From: Nannocystis pusilla
GTDB lineage: Bacteria > Myxococcota_A > Polyangia > Nannocystales > Nannocystaceae
Assembly: GCF_026626665.1 (NCBI RefSeq)
Contig: NZ_JAPNKE010000002.1
Span: 9,692,001-9,756,000, forward strand
Length of the DNA stretch: 64,000 bases
Reading direction: 5' to 3'
This document shows positions 54,342 through 64,000 of the stretch, in pieces; within the stretch, counting starts at the first letter, position 1, and every line of letters begins with the position of its first letter. Under the pieces are notes generated by a model. The model made no database searches. It had not been told where the DNA came from and saw nothing but the letters and a program-made list of their open reading frames with translations. The position numbers and the translations under genes were made by a program.

Positions 54342-55292
54342 ATGTTGACCTCGCTGGCGACCTCGTGTTCGCGCGCCCGCTGGTGCGGGGTGGTCGTCGC
54401 TGCGGCGCTGGTGGGGCCCACGCGGGTCGCAGCGGCCCCCGAGCCGGCGCCGATCTCCGAGGCCGCCCAGAGCGCCTACGACCGCGGCCTGGCCGAGCGC
54501 GACGCCGGGCGCTTCCCTGCCGCCGCGCGCGAGTTCGCGGCCGCCTACGCCCAGATCCCCGTCAGCCAGCGCGAGCTGCGGGCGGCGGTGCTGTTCGACC
54601 TGGTCGACGCCCACCGCGGCGCCTACACGGCCGGCGGCGAGCGCCGCGGCAACGAGCACCCTGCCGCGCACCTGTGCGCCGCCGACCGGGCCCTGGCCGA
54701 CTTCATCGAGACCGAGCAGGAGCGCAAGCGCGGCCGCAAGTCGCCCGACATGGTCAAGGCGACCGGGCTGCGCGAGGAGGTCCGGAAGGACTTCATGACC
54801 GCCAAGGCCCGCGAGGCCGACCTCGACTGCGCCGCGCTCGAGCTGCCGCGCGTGCCCGAGAAGGAGGAGCCGCCGCCGCCGCCGCCGGCCGACGGCCCGG
54901 GCAAGCCGCGCGACCCGAACAAGCTGCTGATCGCCGGCGGCGTGACGGCCGGGGTGGGCCTGGCGCTGCTCGGCCTGATGGTCGGCGGCATGGTCCGCGG
55001 CCAGCGCACCGAGGCCGACGGGGCCGCGCTGGTCCAGGCGATGCCGGGGCTGATGCCCGACGACCCGCAGCTGGCCGAGCTCGAGCGCCGGGGTCGCGGC
55101 GACAACGCGATGGCGGTGGTCGGCGGGGTGTTCGGCTCGCTGGCGCTCGGCGCCGGAATTGCCCTGCTGGTGGTCGGGGCGCGCGCGAGGCAGGCGTCCG
55201 GGCGACCGGCCGCGCCCGAGCCGGCCGCGGTCGCGGTCTGGCCGCTGGCCTCGCCGTCGGGCGGCGGCGCGGCGCTGCGCTGGCGGTTCTGA
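54342..55292 (+). CDS. TPR-like periplasmic/membrane protein of myxobacterial type
   Basis: About 316 residues from the ATG at 54342. A hydrophobic N-terminal signal (GVVVAAALVGPTRVAAAP) precedes a TPR-like pair (SAYDRGLAERDAGRFPAAAR, ELRAAVLFDLVDAHRGAY). Then come a Pro-rich linker (EEPPPPPPADG), two transmembrane helices (LLIAGGVTAGVGLALLGLMV, AVVGGVFGSLALGAGIALLV) and a short tail. Such signal-TPR-Pro-TM proteins are frequent in myxobacteria, often near Ser/Thr kinases, as here (100 bases upstream of one). Function unknown. Confidence 0.75.
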   Translation: MLTSLATSCSRARWCGVVVAAALVGPTRVAAAPEPAPISEAAQSAYDRGLAERDAGRFPAAAREFAAAYAQIPVSQRELRAAVLFDLVDAHRGAYTAGGERRGNEHPAAHLCAADRALADFIETEQERKRGRKSPDMVKATGLREEVRKDFMTAKAREADLDCAALELPRVPEKEEPPPPPPADGPGKPRDPNKLLIAGGVTAGVGLALLGLMVGGMVRGQRTEADGAALVQAMPGLMPDDPQLAELERRGRGDNAMAVVGGVFGSLALGAGIALLVVGARARQASGRPAAPEPAAVAVWPLASPSGGGAALRWRF

Positions 55293-55304
55293 CGGCCGCG
55301 CGTT

Positions 55305-55322
55305 TCTGTCTCTCGGGACAGA
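55305..55322. repeat. Dispersed palindrome
   Basis: TCTGTCTCTCGGGACAGA, 12 bases after the TPR gene stop and before the kinase gene. Confidence 0.7.
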
Positions 55323-55391
55323 TGAGTCATGCTTCACGCGCCGCCTGCGAGGATCGCGGCGGGGCGACTTCCGCTATGCTGGGGCGGCCCG

Positions 55392-57043
55392 ATGGCTTCG
55401 CGTTCTTTCGGCCCGCGCAGGTCGAGCGGCTCCGGCCGCGGGATGTGGCCCGCCGACGGGCCGGATCCGCTGCTCGGCCACACCCTGGCCGACCGCTACA
55501 AGCTCGAGCGGGTGATCGGCCACGGCGGCATGGGCACGGTCTACCGCGCCGAGCACGTCGTGATCCGCAAGCCGGTCGCGGTCAAGGTGCTCGACGCGGC
55601 CCACAGCGAGCGACGCACCGAGGTCGACCGGTTCCTGAACGAGGCGCGCGCGGCCTCGAAGATCCGCCACGAGCACGTGGTCGACATCACCGACTTCGGC
55701 TCGACCAGCGACGGGCTGGTGTTCCTCGTCATGGAGTACCTCGAGGGCGAGGACCTCTCGAGCACGAGCGCCCGCGAGGCGCGCTGCCGTGGCGACGGGC
55801 GGCGGCGATCGTGCTGCAGATCGCGGCGGCGCTGGAGGCCGCGCACGCGCAGGGGATCATCCATCGCGACATGAAGCCGGAGAACTGCTTCCGGATCCGC
55901 CGCGGCAACGACCCCGACTTCATGAAGGTGCTGGACTTCGGGATCGCCAAGGTGCTCGAGGACAGCGACGTCGAGCGGCCGTCGAGCGCGGCCAGCGGCC
56001 TGCTCGGCACGCCCGAGTACGTCGCGCCCGAGCTGATCCGCGGGCTCAAGCCCGACGCGCGCGTCGACATCTACGCCGTCGGGGTGATGTTCTACGACCT
56101 GCTGGTCGGCAAGCTGCCGTTCGCCGGCGAGAGCTTCATGTCGACGCTCACCGCCCACTTGATGCAGGTGCCGCCGCCGCCGTCGCAGGCGAAGCCGGAC
56201 GCGCAGATCCCCGAGGCCGTCGACACCGTGGTCCTGCGCGCCCTCGCCAAGGACCGCGACCAGCGCTACGACACCATCGGCGAGTTCGCGGCCGCGCTGC
56301 GGGCCGCGATCGCCGAGGCCGACGCCGCCCTCGTCCCGCCGCCGCTACCGCTGCCGCCGCCGCCCGAGCCCGAGCCGGCCGGGATCCGCCCGCGCGTGGC
56401 GCTCGCGGCCGGGGCGGCGATCCTGCTGGTGTTCTCGGCTGTCCTTTGGACCATGGCCAAAAGGTTTTATACGAAGGAACAGGTGACCCCGCCGGCCGCG
56501 ACCGCGCCCGTGATCGCCGCGGCGCCGGCGGTCGCGCCGGCGCAGCCCGCGATCAACGAGGCGCCGAAGCTGGCGACCCCGCCCGTCGTGGCGATCGACG
56601 AGCCGCCGCCGGTGGCAGCGCCGCCGCCCGAGCCGGTGAAGTCGCCCGAGCCGCCGGTCGAAGCGCCGGTCGAGGCGGCGGGTGAGACGACGTCGGCCGC
56701 CGAGGCCGACACGAGCACCGAGGCCGAGCCGGAGCCGGCGGTCCGCAGCGCCGCGCCGAAGAGCCCGAAGAGCGGGCCCGCGGCGCTGACCGCGGGCGAG
56801 TTCGCGAGCGCGATGAGCAAGATCGGCGCGCGGGTCAAGCTCGAGTGCTCGCGCTTCTCGCTGCGCAAGATGGAGGTCACGGTGCAGGTGGTGGTGGGGC
56901 CCGACGGCGCGGTCAAGAGCGCGGCGCCGACCGGGTCGCAGGAGGGCAGCACGCTCGGCAACTGCGTGGCGCGGGTGGTCAAGACGGCGCTGCTGCGGCC
57001 GACGCGGGCCAAGTCGACGCACCGGCACACCTTCACGATGTGA
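55392..57043 (+). CDS. Membrane Ser/Thr protein kinase with TonB/AgmX-like C-terminal domain, one frame break
   Basis: About 550 residues from the ATG at 55392. Pkn2-type kinase domain: IGHGGMGTVYRAEH, VAVKVL (Lys), HRDMKPENC (catalytic Asp), DFGIAKVLED, GTPEYVAPELI. A break near 55770 lies between the N- and C-lobes (one base missing; resumes at GALPWRRAAAI). One transmembrane helix (VALAAGAAILLVFSAVLWTM) leads to a long Pro/Ala/Glu linker and a C-terminal domain (VTVQVVVGPDGAVKSAAPTG, CVARVVKTALLRPTRA) like AgmX/TonB C-termini. Probably senses envelope state. Rare codons TTT TAT ACG follow the helix. Confidence 0.88.
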
Positions 57044-57056
57044 TAGCGTCGCCGCG

Positions 57057-57830
57057 ATGAAGCGACTGACGGGCAAGCGGGCGCTGGTCACCGGAGCGAC
57101 CAGCGGGATCGGGCGGGCCATCGCCCTGCGGTTCGCCGAGGAGGGCGCGAACCTGGCGATCACCGGGCGGCGCCGCGAGCGGCTGGACGAGACCGCCGAG
57201 CGGGCGCGGGCGGCCGGGGCCGAGGTGGTGGCGATCGCCGCCGAGCACACCCGCGGCGAGGACAACGAGCGCGCCGTCAACGAGGCGCTGCAGGGCCTCG
57301 GCGGCCTCGACGTGCTGGTCAACGCCGCCGGGGTGATCGGCAACGACTCGATCCTCGACAGCCCGAAGCCCGACGAGTGGCGAAGGATCATGGACGCCAA
57401 CCTCGAGGCGGTCTACGACCTGACCCGAAGGGCAGCTCCGTCGCTGGTCCACGGTCGCGGGCCGTCGATCGTCAACCTGTCGAGCATCGCCGGCCTGCGC
57501 CCGTACCCGACGATCCTCTCGTACTGCGTCAGCAAGGCCGCGCTCGACATGCTGACCCAGTGCCTCGCGCTCGAGCTGGCGCCGCGCGGGGTCCGGGTCA
57601 ACGCGATCTGCCCGGGCGTGGTCGTCAGCGAGCTGCACACCGCCACCGGGGCGGTCGCCGACTACGCGGCCTTCCTCGAGCGCGCCAAGTCGACGCACCC
57701 GCTCGGCCGCCCCGGCCAGCCGGAGGAGATCGCCGCGCTGGCGACGTTCCTCGTCAGCGACGAGGCCGGCTGGATCACCGGCGGCCTGCACACGATCGAC
57801 GGCGGCCGCACGCTGACCTCGTTCCGCTGA
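57057..57830 (+). CDS. Short-chain dehydrogenase/reductase (FabG-like)
   Basis: 257 residues. Cofactor motif TGATSGIGRAIA, NAAGVIG, catalytic Ser in VNLSSIAGLR and YCVSK (Tyr-x3-Lys), then NAICPGVVVSEL and GQPEEIAALATFLVSDEAG, ending in the FabG-like ITGGLHTIDGG. NAD(P)-dependent oxidoreductase of unknown substrate. Starts 14 bases after the kinase stop. The segment DLTRRAAPS is coded by a diverged palindrome (CTGACCCGAAGGGCAG). Confidence 0.92.
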   Translation: MKRLTGKRALVTGATSGIGRAIALRFAEEGANLAITGRRRERLDETAERARAAGAEVVAIAAEHTRGEDNERAVNEALQGLGGLDVLVNAAGVIGNDSILDSPKPDEWRRIMDANLEAVYDLTRRAAPSLVHGRGPSIVNLSSIAGLRPYPTILSYCVSKAALDMLTQCLALELAPRGVRVNAICPGVVVSELHTATGAVADYAAFLERAKSTHPLGRPGQPEEIAALATFLVSDEAGWITGGLHTIDGGRTLTSFR

Positions 57831-57871
57831 CATGACCCGAAGGGCATGTCCCCGAGGGCATGCTCTTCAGG
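57831..57871. repeat. Dispersed palindromes between convergent genes
   Basis: ACATGACCCGAAGGGCATGTCC and CCGAGGGCATGC in the 36-base gap between the SDR and DUF4291 stops; diverged cores with GGGCA for GGACA. Confidence 0.65.
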
Positions 57872-58506
57872 CCAGGCCGATGCCGAGCTTGGCGGCCACT
57901 GCCGGATCGGCGACCGGATAGACCTCCTCGCGCGGGGTGACCAGCGCCTCGCGGTCGCCCTCGAACCACACCCGGCGCTGCTCGGCGACGAACGCGGAGA
58001 TGTCTTCGATCTCGACGATCCACTCGCGCGCGTAGCTGGCGATCGCCGCCCCGCGCAGGCCGAGCTGGATCGCCCGCCGCTCCTGCTTGTCGCCGGACGG
58101 CCCGTGGTCGGGGTCCCACTGCAGGCGCACGTCGGAACGCTTGCCGAGCTGCTCCACGCCGAGCGCTCGCCGTAGACCTCCGGCACGTGCGTCGAGTGGA
58201 TCGCCTCGGCCAGTACTTTATTAAAGGCGTCGCGGCGGAGGCGGACGGCCAGAGTCACCTCCTGACCCTCCTTCGTGCCCCAGCCCGAGCGGTACATCAT
58301 CCACAGGAAGTTGGGCTTGATCCACGACATCCGCTCGAGGCTGAACGGGCCGCCGAAGCGCTGGTGCTCGGCGGCGAACCGGCCGATCGCCGGGCGGTAG
58401 GCCTGATAGACGACGATCGTGTCGGCGTCGAACTGCGCCAGGATGTGCCGGCCTCGCTGCGGCCAGCGGGTTTTTGTAGGTGATAGGGTTCGGTGACGAG
58501 TTTCAT
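57867..58506 (-). CDS. DUF4291 family protein, two frame breaks
   Basis: About 214 residues from the ATG at 58506 (KLVTEPYHLQK). A break near 58475 (AAAAA; one more A gives QKTRWPQRGRHILAQF) and one near 58150 (one G missing: AWEQLGKRSDVRLQW) are needed. The DUF4291 pattern is then clear: ADTIVVYQAYRPAIGRFA, FSLERMSWIKPNFLWMMYRS, GWGTKEGQEVTLAVRLRR, VRLQWDPDHGP and ASYAREWIVEIEDIS. The family has no established function. AT-rich codons GCC TTT AAT AAA GTA occur near 58214. Confidence 0.82.
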
Positions 58507-58518
58507 AGGGTATGGCTT

Positions 58519-59339
58519 TCAGGACATGTCCGTGGGGACCTGTCCCTTGAAGTGGGAGAACTCCAGGTGGACGCGGGCGCCGACGGCGACCATGCGCGCG
58601 GTCAGGCCGGGGTCGGCCTCGGCGACGATGCCCATGTCGGGCTTGTCGGGGCGGGCGTGCGGGCGCAGGCCGGCCAGCAGCGGGGCCGCGAACTCGGGCT
58701 CGGCGACGCGGAACGGAAAAGCGCCGGGGAAGTCGGGGTTGAACGAGGCGAAGCCGAGGTGGACCGCGCTCGGCTCGGCCGGGTCGACGAGGCGGAGCAG
58801 CACCCGCTTGGCTGCGCGCCCGCCCGCGAGCTGCCCGCGCGGCAGGGCGAAGGCCGCCTCGATCGCCGCGTCGTCGCCCGGCTCGATCGCCCGCGTCTCC
58901 AGCGCTCGCCCGGGAGCGGGCAGGGCGTCGGTCTGCGCCCACGCGAAGCGCAGCGCCGTCGAGCGGTAGGCCTCGCGCATGCCGAGGCGCTGGTACAGGC
59001 CGACCGCGGGCAGGTTGCCGGGCTTGACGTTGAGGCACCAGGTGGCGCACCCGGCCGCGCGCAGCTCGGCGGCGGCGGCCCGCAGCATGGCGAGGCCGAC
59101 GCCCTGGCCGCGGTGTTCGGGCGCGACGACGACGTGACGGATGTAGCCGACGCCGTCGAGGCGCTCGAAGAACAGGTAGCCGACCGCCTCGCCGTCCTGT
59201 TCGAAGAGCCAGGTGTCGGGGACGATCTCCGCGGCCCAGTGCGCGGGCGAGGGATCGGGTCGCCCGTGTCGAGCTCGGGGAAGAGGCGGGCGAAGGTCGC
59301 GTAGTCGTCGTGGGCCGCGGGCCGGTGCGCGAGGGCCAT
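58519..59339 (-). CDS. GNAT acetyltransferase with C-terminal second domain, one frame break
   Basis: About 274 residues from the ATG at 59339 (ALAHRPAAHDDYATFARLFP). A break near 59262 (CCC; one more C gives PIPSPAHWAAEI) is needed. GNAT core: VGYLFFERLDGVGYIRHVVV, then the acetyl-CoA loop APEHRGQGVGLAML and VKPGNLPAVGLYQRLGM. Residues ~150-270 form a second, GNAT-like or unrelated domain (HLGFASFNPDFPGAFPFR). The last codons and stop (KGQVPTDMS) are coded by two dispersed palindromes. Substrate unknown. Confidence 0.83.
58521..58549. repeat. Chained dispersed palindromes over the end of a gene
   Basis: AGGACATGTCCGTGGGGACC followed by TGTCCCTTG; it contains the stop codon of the acetyltransferase gene. 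Confidence 0.7.
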
Positions 59340-59504
59340 GCCGCGAGGGTAGCAGGTCGCGTCGTGCGGATCGCAGGGCGCGATCGCGGCGAGCAGGGGG
59401 AGCGCGATCGCGGGGCTCGCCGCGGGCGGCGTACTCGCGGGCGAGACGCCTCGCGGGCGAAGGCGGTTGAAATCCCGGGCGCGCGGCACTACGGTCCGGG
59501 GTCC

Positions 59505-62500
59505 GTGTCGGCGCGCGTCCTCCTGCTGGCGTTCGGCGTGGCCGCGGGGGCGGCCGGCGAGGCGCGGGCGGCCCGGGAGTGGCGGCTGGCGGGCGAGTCG
59601 ACCCCGAAGGCGCTGGCGCCGGGGCAGCGGGTCGGCGTCCGCGTGGTGCTGCAGAACCTGAGCCGAGAGACATGGTCCGAGGGACAGCAGGACCACCTGT
59701 CGTACCACTGGGAGTCCCCGGGCGGCGCCGTGCTCGAGCGCGACGGGGCGCGCACGCGGCTGCCCTACGCGGTCGGGCCCGGCGAGACCGTGGCGCTGAC
59801 CGCCGCGCTCGTCGCTCCGGCGGCCGCGGGGCGCTACGTGCTGCGCTGGGCGCTCGTGCGCGAGGACGCGTTCTGGTACGACCCGCCGGTCGGGGGCGGC
59901 GACGCGGTCGCGGTCGACGTCGGGCCGGCGCCGGGGACCTGGTCGATGGAGCAGGTCGAGGCGCCGCGGGAGCTCGCCGCCGGGGCGCGGGCGACCGCGC
60001 GGGTGCGCCTGTGCAACACCGGCGCCAACGCGTGGGCCGACGAGCTCGGCGACGCGCTCAGCTACCACTGGCTCGGCGGCGAGGGCGAGCGGCTCGAGGG
60101 CGTGCGCACCTCGCTGCCGGCGCGGGTCGAGCCCGGCGGCTGCGTGGTCCTGCCGGCCGAGCTGCGCGCCGGCGCGGCCGGGGCCCTACACCCTGGCGTG
60201 GCAGCCGGTCCGCGAGGGCGTGGCCTGGTACGGGCCCGGCGGCGGCGCGGCGACGGCCGAGGTGCGGGTGGGCGCCCCGCGCGACGCGTTCGCGGCGCTG
60301 TCGCTGAGCCTGCCGCCGCTGCAGGCCGGGCTGCCGGCGCTGGCCCAGATCGCGCTCGAGAACCGCGGCGACGAGACATGGCTCCAGGGACAGGGCCTGA
60401 AGGTCAGCTACGTTTGGACAGGTCCTGAGGGACATGTCCTGGAGGGCATCCGCACCGAGCTGCCGGAGCCGGTGGAGCCGGGCGAGGTGGTCGAGCTCGA
60501 GCTGCGCGTGCGCCCGCCCGACGCGCCCGGCAGCTACGAGCTGGCGCCGCGGCTGGTCCGCGAGGGCGAGGCGTGGATCGCCCCCGAGCAGGAGCTGGCG
60601 GCCGCGGCGACCGTCGGTCCGCCGGCGCTGGCGTGGGAGCTGGTGGCCGCCGACTGGCCGGGCCGGCTGGCGGCGTCGGACAGCGACACGTTCACCGTCA
60701 CGGTGCGCAACACCGGCGCCGAGGCGTGGTCGCCGGGCGCGGGCGATCGCCTGTCGTACCGCTGGCGCGGCGAGGACGGCACGCCGCTGCAGCACGAGGG
60801 CGTGCGCACCGAGCTGCCGCACGCGGTCGCCCCCGGCGAGACCGCGACCGTGGCGGTGCGCGTGGCCGGCCCGCCGCGCGCGGGCAGCTACACGCTCGCG
60901 CTGGCGATGGTGCGCGAGCAGGTGCGGTGGTTCCCGCCGTCGACCGGCGGTCCTTCGGAACATGTCGTGAAGGTCACGTTGCGCGCGGCCTGGTGGCAGT
61001 CGGCGCTGGCGCTGGCGACCGTGGCGGCGGTGGTGCTGGCGCGGCGGCGAAGGCCGGCGCCCGGCTCGTGGCGGTGGGCCGCGCTCGACCTGGTCCCGGC
61101 GCTGTGGCTGTGGGCGGCGCTGGCCGGGCTCGGCGCGGCGTTCCACGAGCTGGCGGCGATCGATCTGTGGCAGGGCGGCCGCGCGGCCTCGATCGGCGCG
61201 GCGGCGGTCCCGGGCCTCCTGGTGCTGCTGGTGCCCGGGCGGCTGCGGCCGTGGCTGGCGTTCATCCTGTCCCTCGGGACAGCCGTGCTGTTGCTCGCCG
61301 ATCTGCTGTACATGCACGTGCTCGGGGCGATCGTGCCGGTGCAGGCGCTGATCGGGGCGCACCAGGTCGGGGCCATCGGCGCCAGCGTGCGCGCGCTGCT
61401 GCGGCCGGAGTACGCGTGGCTGGCCGCGGCGCCGCTGGCCGGGCTCGTGCTCGCGTGCGCGTGGCCGCGGGCGCGCGCCCAGGCCCAGCCGAGCCCGCGA
61501 GCGCGGCGGCGCGTGACCCTCGCGGGCGCGGCGGCGCTGCTGCTGGCCTCGCTGCCGCTCGTGACCAGCCTCGGCGAGGCGATGCGCAGCGGCCTCGGCT
61601 CGCGCGTGTTCTCCGAGCAGCACAACGCCGGCCGCTTCGGCGTGCTCGGGGCCCACTGGTTCGACGTGGTGCGCACGCTCGCGGGGGCGATCGGTCAGCG
61701 CTCGCTGTCGGCGGCGGAGCGGGCCGAGATCGCGGCGTTCTTCGCCGAGCGCGACCAGGCCGCGCTGCCCGGGTTCGGCCTGGCGCGCGGGGCCAACCTG
61801 CTGGTGATCCAGGCCGAGGCGCTGCAGGGCTGGACGATCGGCGCCACTGTCGCCGGGCAGGAGATCACGCCGTTTTTGAACCGCCTGCGCGCACGTGCGC
61901 TCTACTACGGGGCGGTGGTCGACATCACCGCCCAGGGTATGACCTCGGACGCGGAGTATGCGATCCTGAATTCGCAGTACCCCCTGGGGCAGGGGGCGGT
62001 CGCGTTCCTGCGCGCCGGCAACCGCTTCGAGACGGTCGCCCACGCCCTCAAAGCGGCCGGCTACGCGACCCTGTCGGCCCACCCGTTCAAGCGCGGGTTC
62101 TGGAACCGCGCGACGCTGCACCCCGCTACGGCTTCGACCGCTCGCTGTTCGACCGCGAGCTCGGCCCGGGGCCGGTGATCGGCTGGGGCCTGGCCGACGA
62201 GGCGTTCTTCGCCCGCATGCTGCCGGAGCTGGCCGCCGCGCCGAAGCCGTTCTTCGCGTTCCTGGTGACGCTCAGCCTGCACCATCCGTACGACGAATTC
62301 CCGCCCGCCCTGCGCCGGCTGCAGCTCGGCGCGCTCGAGGGCACGAGCCTCGGCAACTACTTGCACGGGATCCACCACCTCGACGCGGCGCTGGCCGAGC
62401 TGTTCGCCGGGCTCGAGGCGGCTGGCCTCGCGGACAGCACGGCGGTGGCGATCTACGGCGACCACGACGCCCGCCTGGGGGTGACGCCGGAGATCGCGGC

Positions 62501-62942
62501 GCTCGCCGGCGAGCCGGCCGGGTCGCCCTCGCTGCGGCTGCGGCTCGAGCGGGTGCCGGGCTTTTTGGTCTTGCCCAAGGGACAGGTGACCGGCGAGGTC
62601 GACGCCGTGGGCAGCCACGTCGACCTGGCGCCGACCTGGCTGCACTACCTCGGCGTGCCGGCGCCGCCCGCCTTCGTCGGCCGACCGCTGGTCCCGGCTC
62701 GGGCCGGCCGGGGGTGGCTGCCCTCCCCGACGGCTCGGCGGTGGGCGACGAGCGCCTGTTCGCGGTCGCCGGGCAGGACATCCCCCCGGAGGGGCCTGTT
62801 TACGGCCGAAGGGGCCCGTATCGAGCGGGAAGCCTGTACGGGGCTGGTGGAGCGGGCCCGGCGCGCGCTGGCGGTGTCGCGGGCGATCGCCGACCACGAC
62901 CTCGCCCGCGCGCTCCCTTCGGGGACGGAGCCGGGTCCGTGA
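59505..62942 (+). CDS. LtaS-like sulfatase/phosphoglycerol-transferase with four N-terminal Ig-like repeats, four frame breaks
   Basis: About 1145 residues from a GTG at 59505; signal peptide VLLLAFGVAAGAAGEARAA. Four ~100-residue Ig-like (NBR1/CARDB type) repeats follow, each with TW..G/LSYHW, a LP..V.PGE motif and a final VRE..xWY/WF. Five or so membrane helices (61000-61600) then lead to an alkaline-phosphatase-fold domain with LLVIQAEALQGW, MTSDAEYAILNSQYP (Thr nucleophile position of LtaS), KRGFWNR and YGDHDARLG. Breaks near 60188, 62115, 62711 and 62802 each need one base. Palindromes occur at 59663, 60418, 60950, 61266 (encoding LSLGT in a helix) and 62571. Confidence 0.85.
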
Positions 62943-62961
62943 TAGCCTGAGGCGGAGCGCC

Positions 62962-64000
<1,039 letters not shown>

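Overview
This 64-kb window is very GC-rich (G/C at nearly every third codon position) and gene-dense. The gene content fits a Gram-negative myxobacterium (Myxococcota): Ser/Thr protein kinases with C-terminal periplasmic-type domains, NtrC-type sigma-54 activators with histidine kinases, a long C-terminal processing protease, PrkA/YeaH/SpoVR, many lipoproteins, and ExbB/ExbD/TonB. The phylum is an inference from gene families; no rRNA is present to place it more exactly.

Layout. 1-6000: end of a TPR gene, tig, clpP and clpX (here read as one open frame), and a beta-propeller lipoprotein. 6127-12301: LRR-like protein, S41 protease, then divergent RpoH-like sigma factor coupled to rsmI. 12413-17883: beta-barrel protein and an NtrC/histidine-kinase pair. 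18297-25760: DraG-type hydrolase, membrane protein, RluD-type pseudouridine synthase, pgeF, a small membrane protein and a TolC-family channel. 26497-32451: lipoprotein, two TonB-type proteins, exbD, exbB, truD and bamD. 32597-37397: amino-acid permease, exonuclease III, a scrambled lipoprotein gene and a PAS histidine kinase. 37470-43373: prkA divergent from yeaH-spoVR, then a PP2C phosphatase. 43432-48746: RNase P RNA, an SDR/LysR divergent pair, a glycosyltransferase with a Wzx-like flippase, and a CAT-anticodon tRNA. 48762-57830: zinc-ribbon protein, queC, lipoproteins, a YkgJ-type protein, a TIR-domain protein, a TPR protein, a Ser/Thr kinase and an SDR. 57867-64000: DUF4291 protein, GNAT acetyltransferase, a large Ig-like/LtaS-like sulfatase and the start of another Ser/Thr kinase.

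The most striking non-gene signal is a dispersed short palindrome (core TGTCCnnnnGGACA, often chained back to back as GGACATGTCC), with about fifty recognisable sites. It sits in most gaps between convergent genes, where it could act as a terminator. It also lies inside coding sequence: in lipoprotein signal peptides, a transmembrane helix, a long N-terminal extension of TruD, and across the start codon of a glycosyltransferase. I know of no named element that matches it.

A second global property is about thirty single-base frame breaks. Nearly all are repaired by changing one homopolymer by one base, so I treat the affected genes as probably intact and the breaks as likely sequence errors. 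Frame-broken genes are given over their full inferred span.
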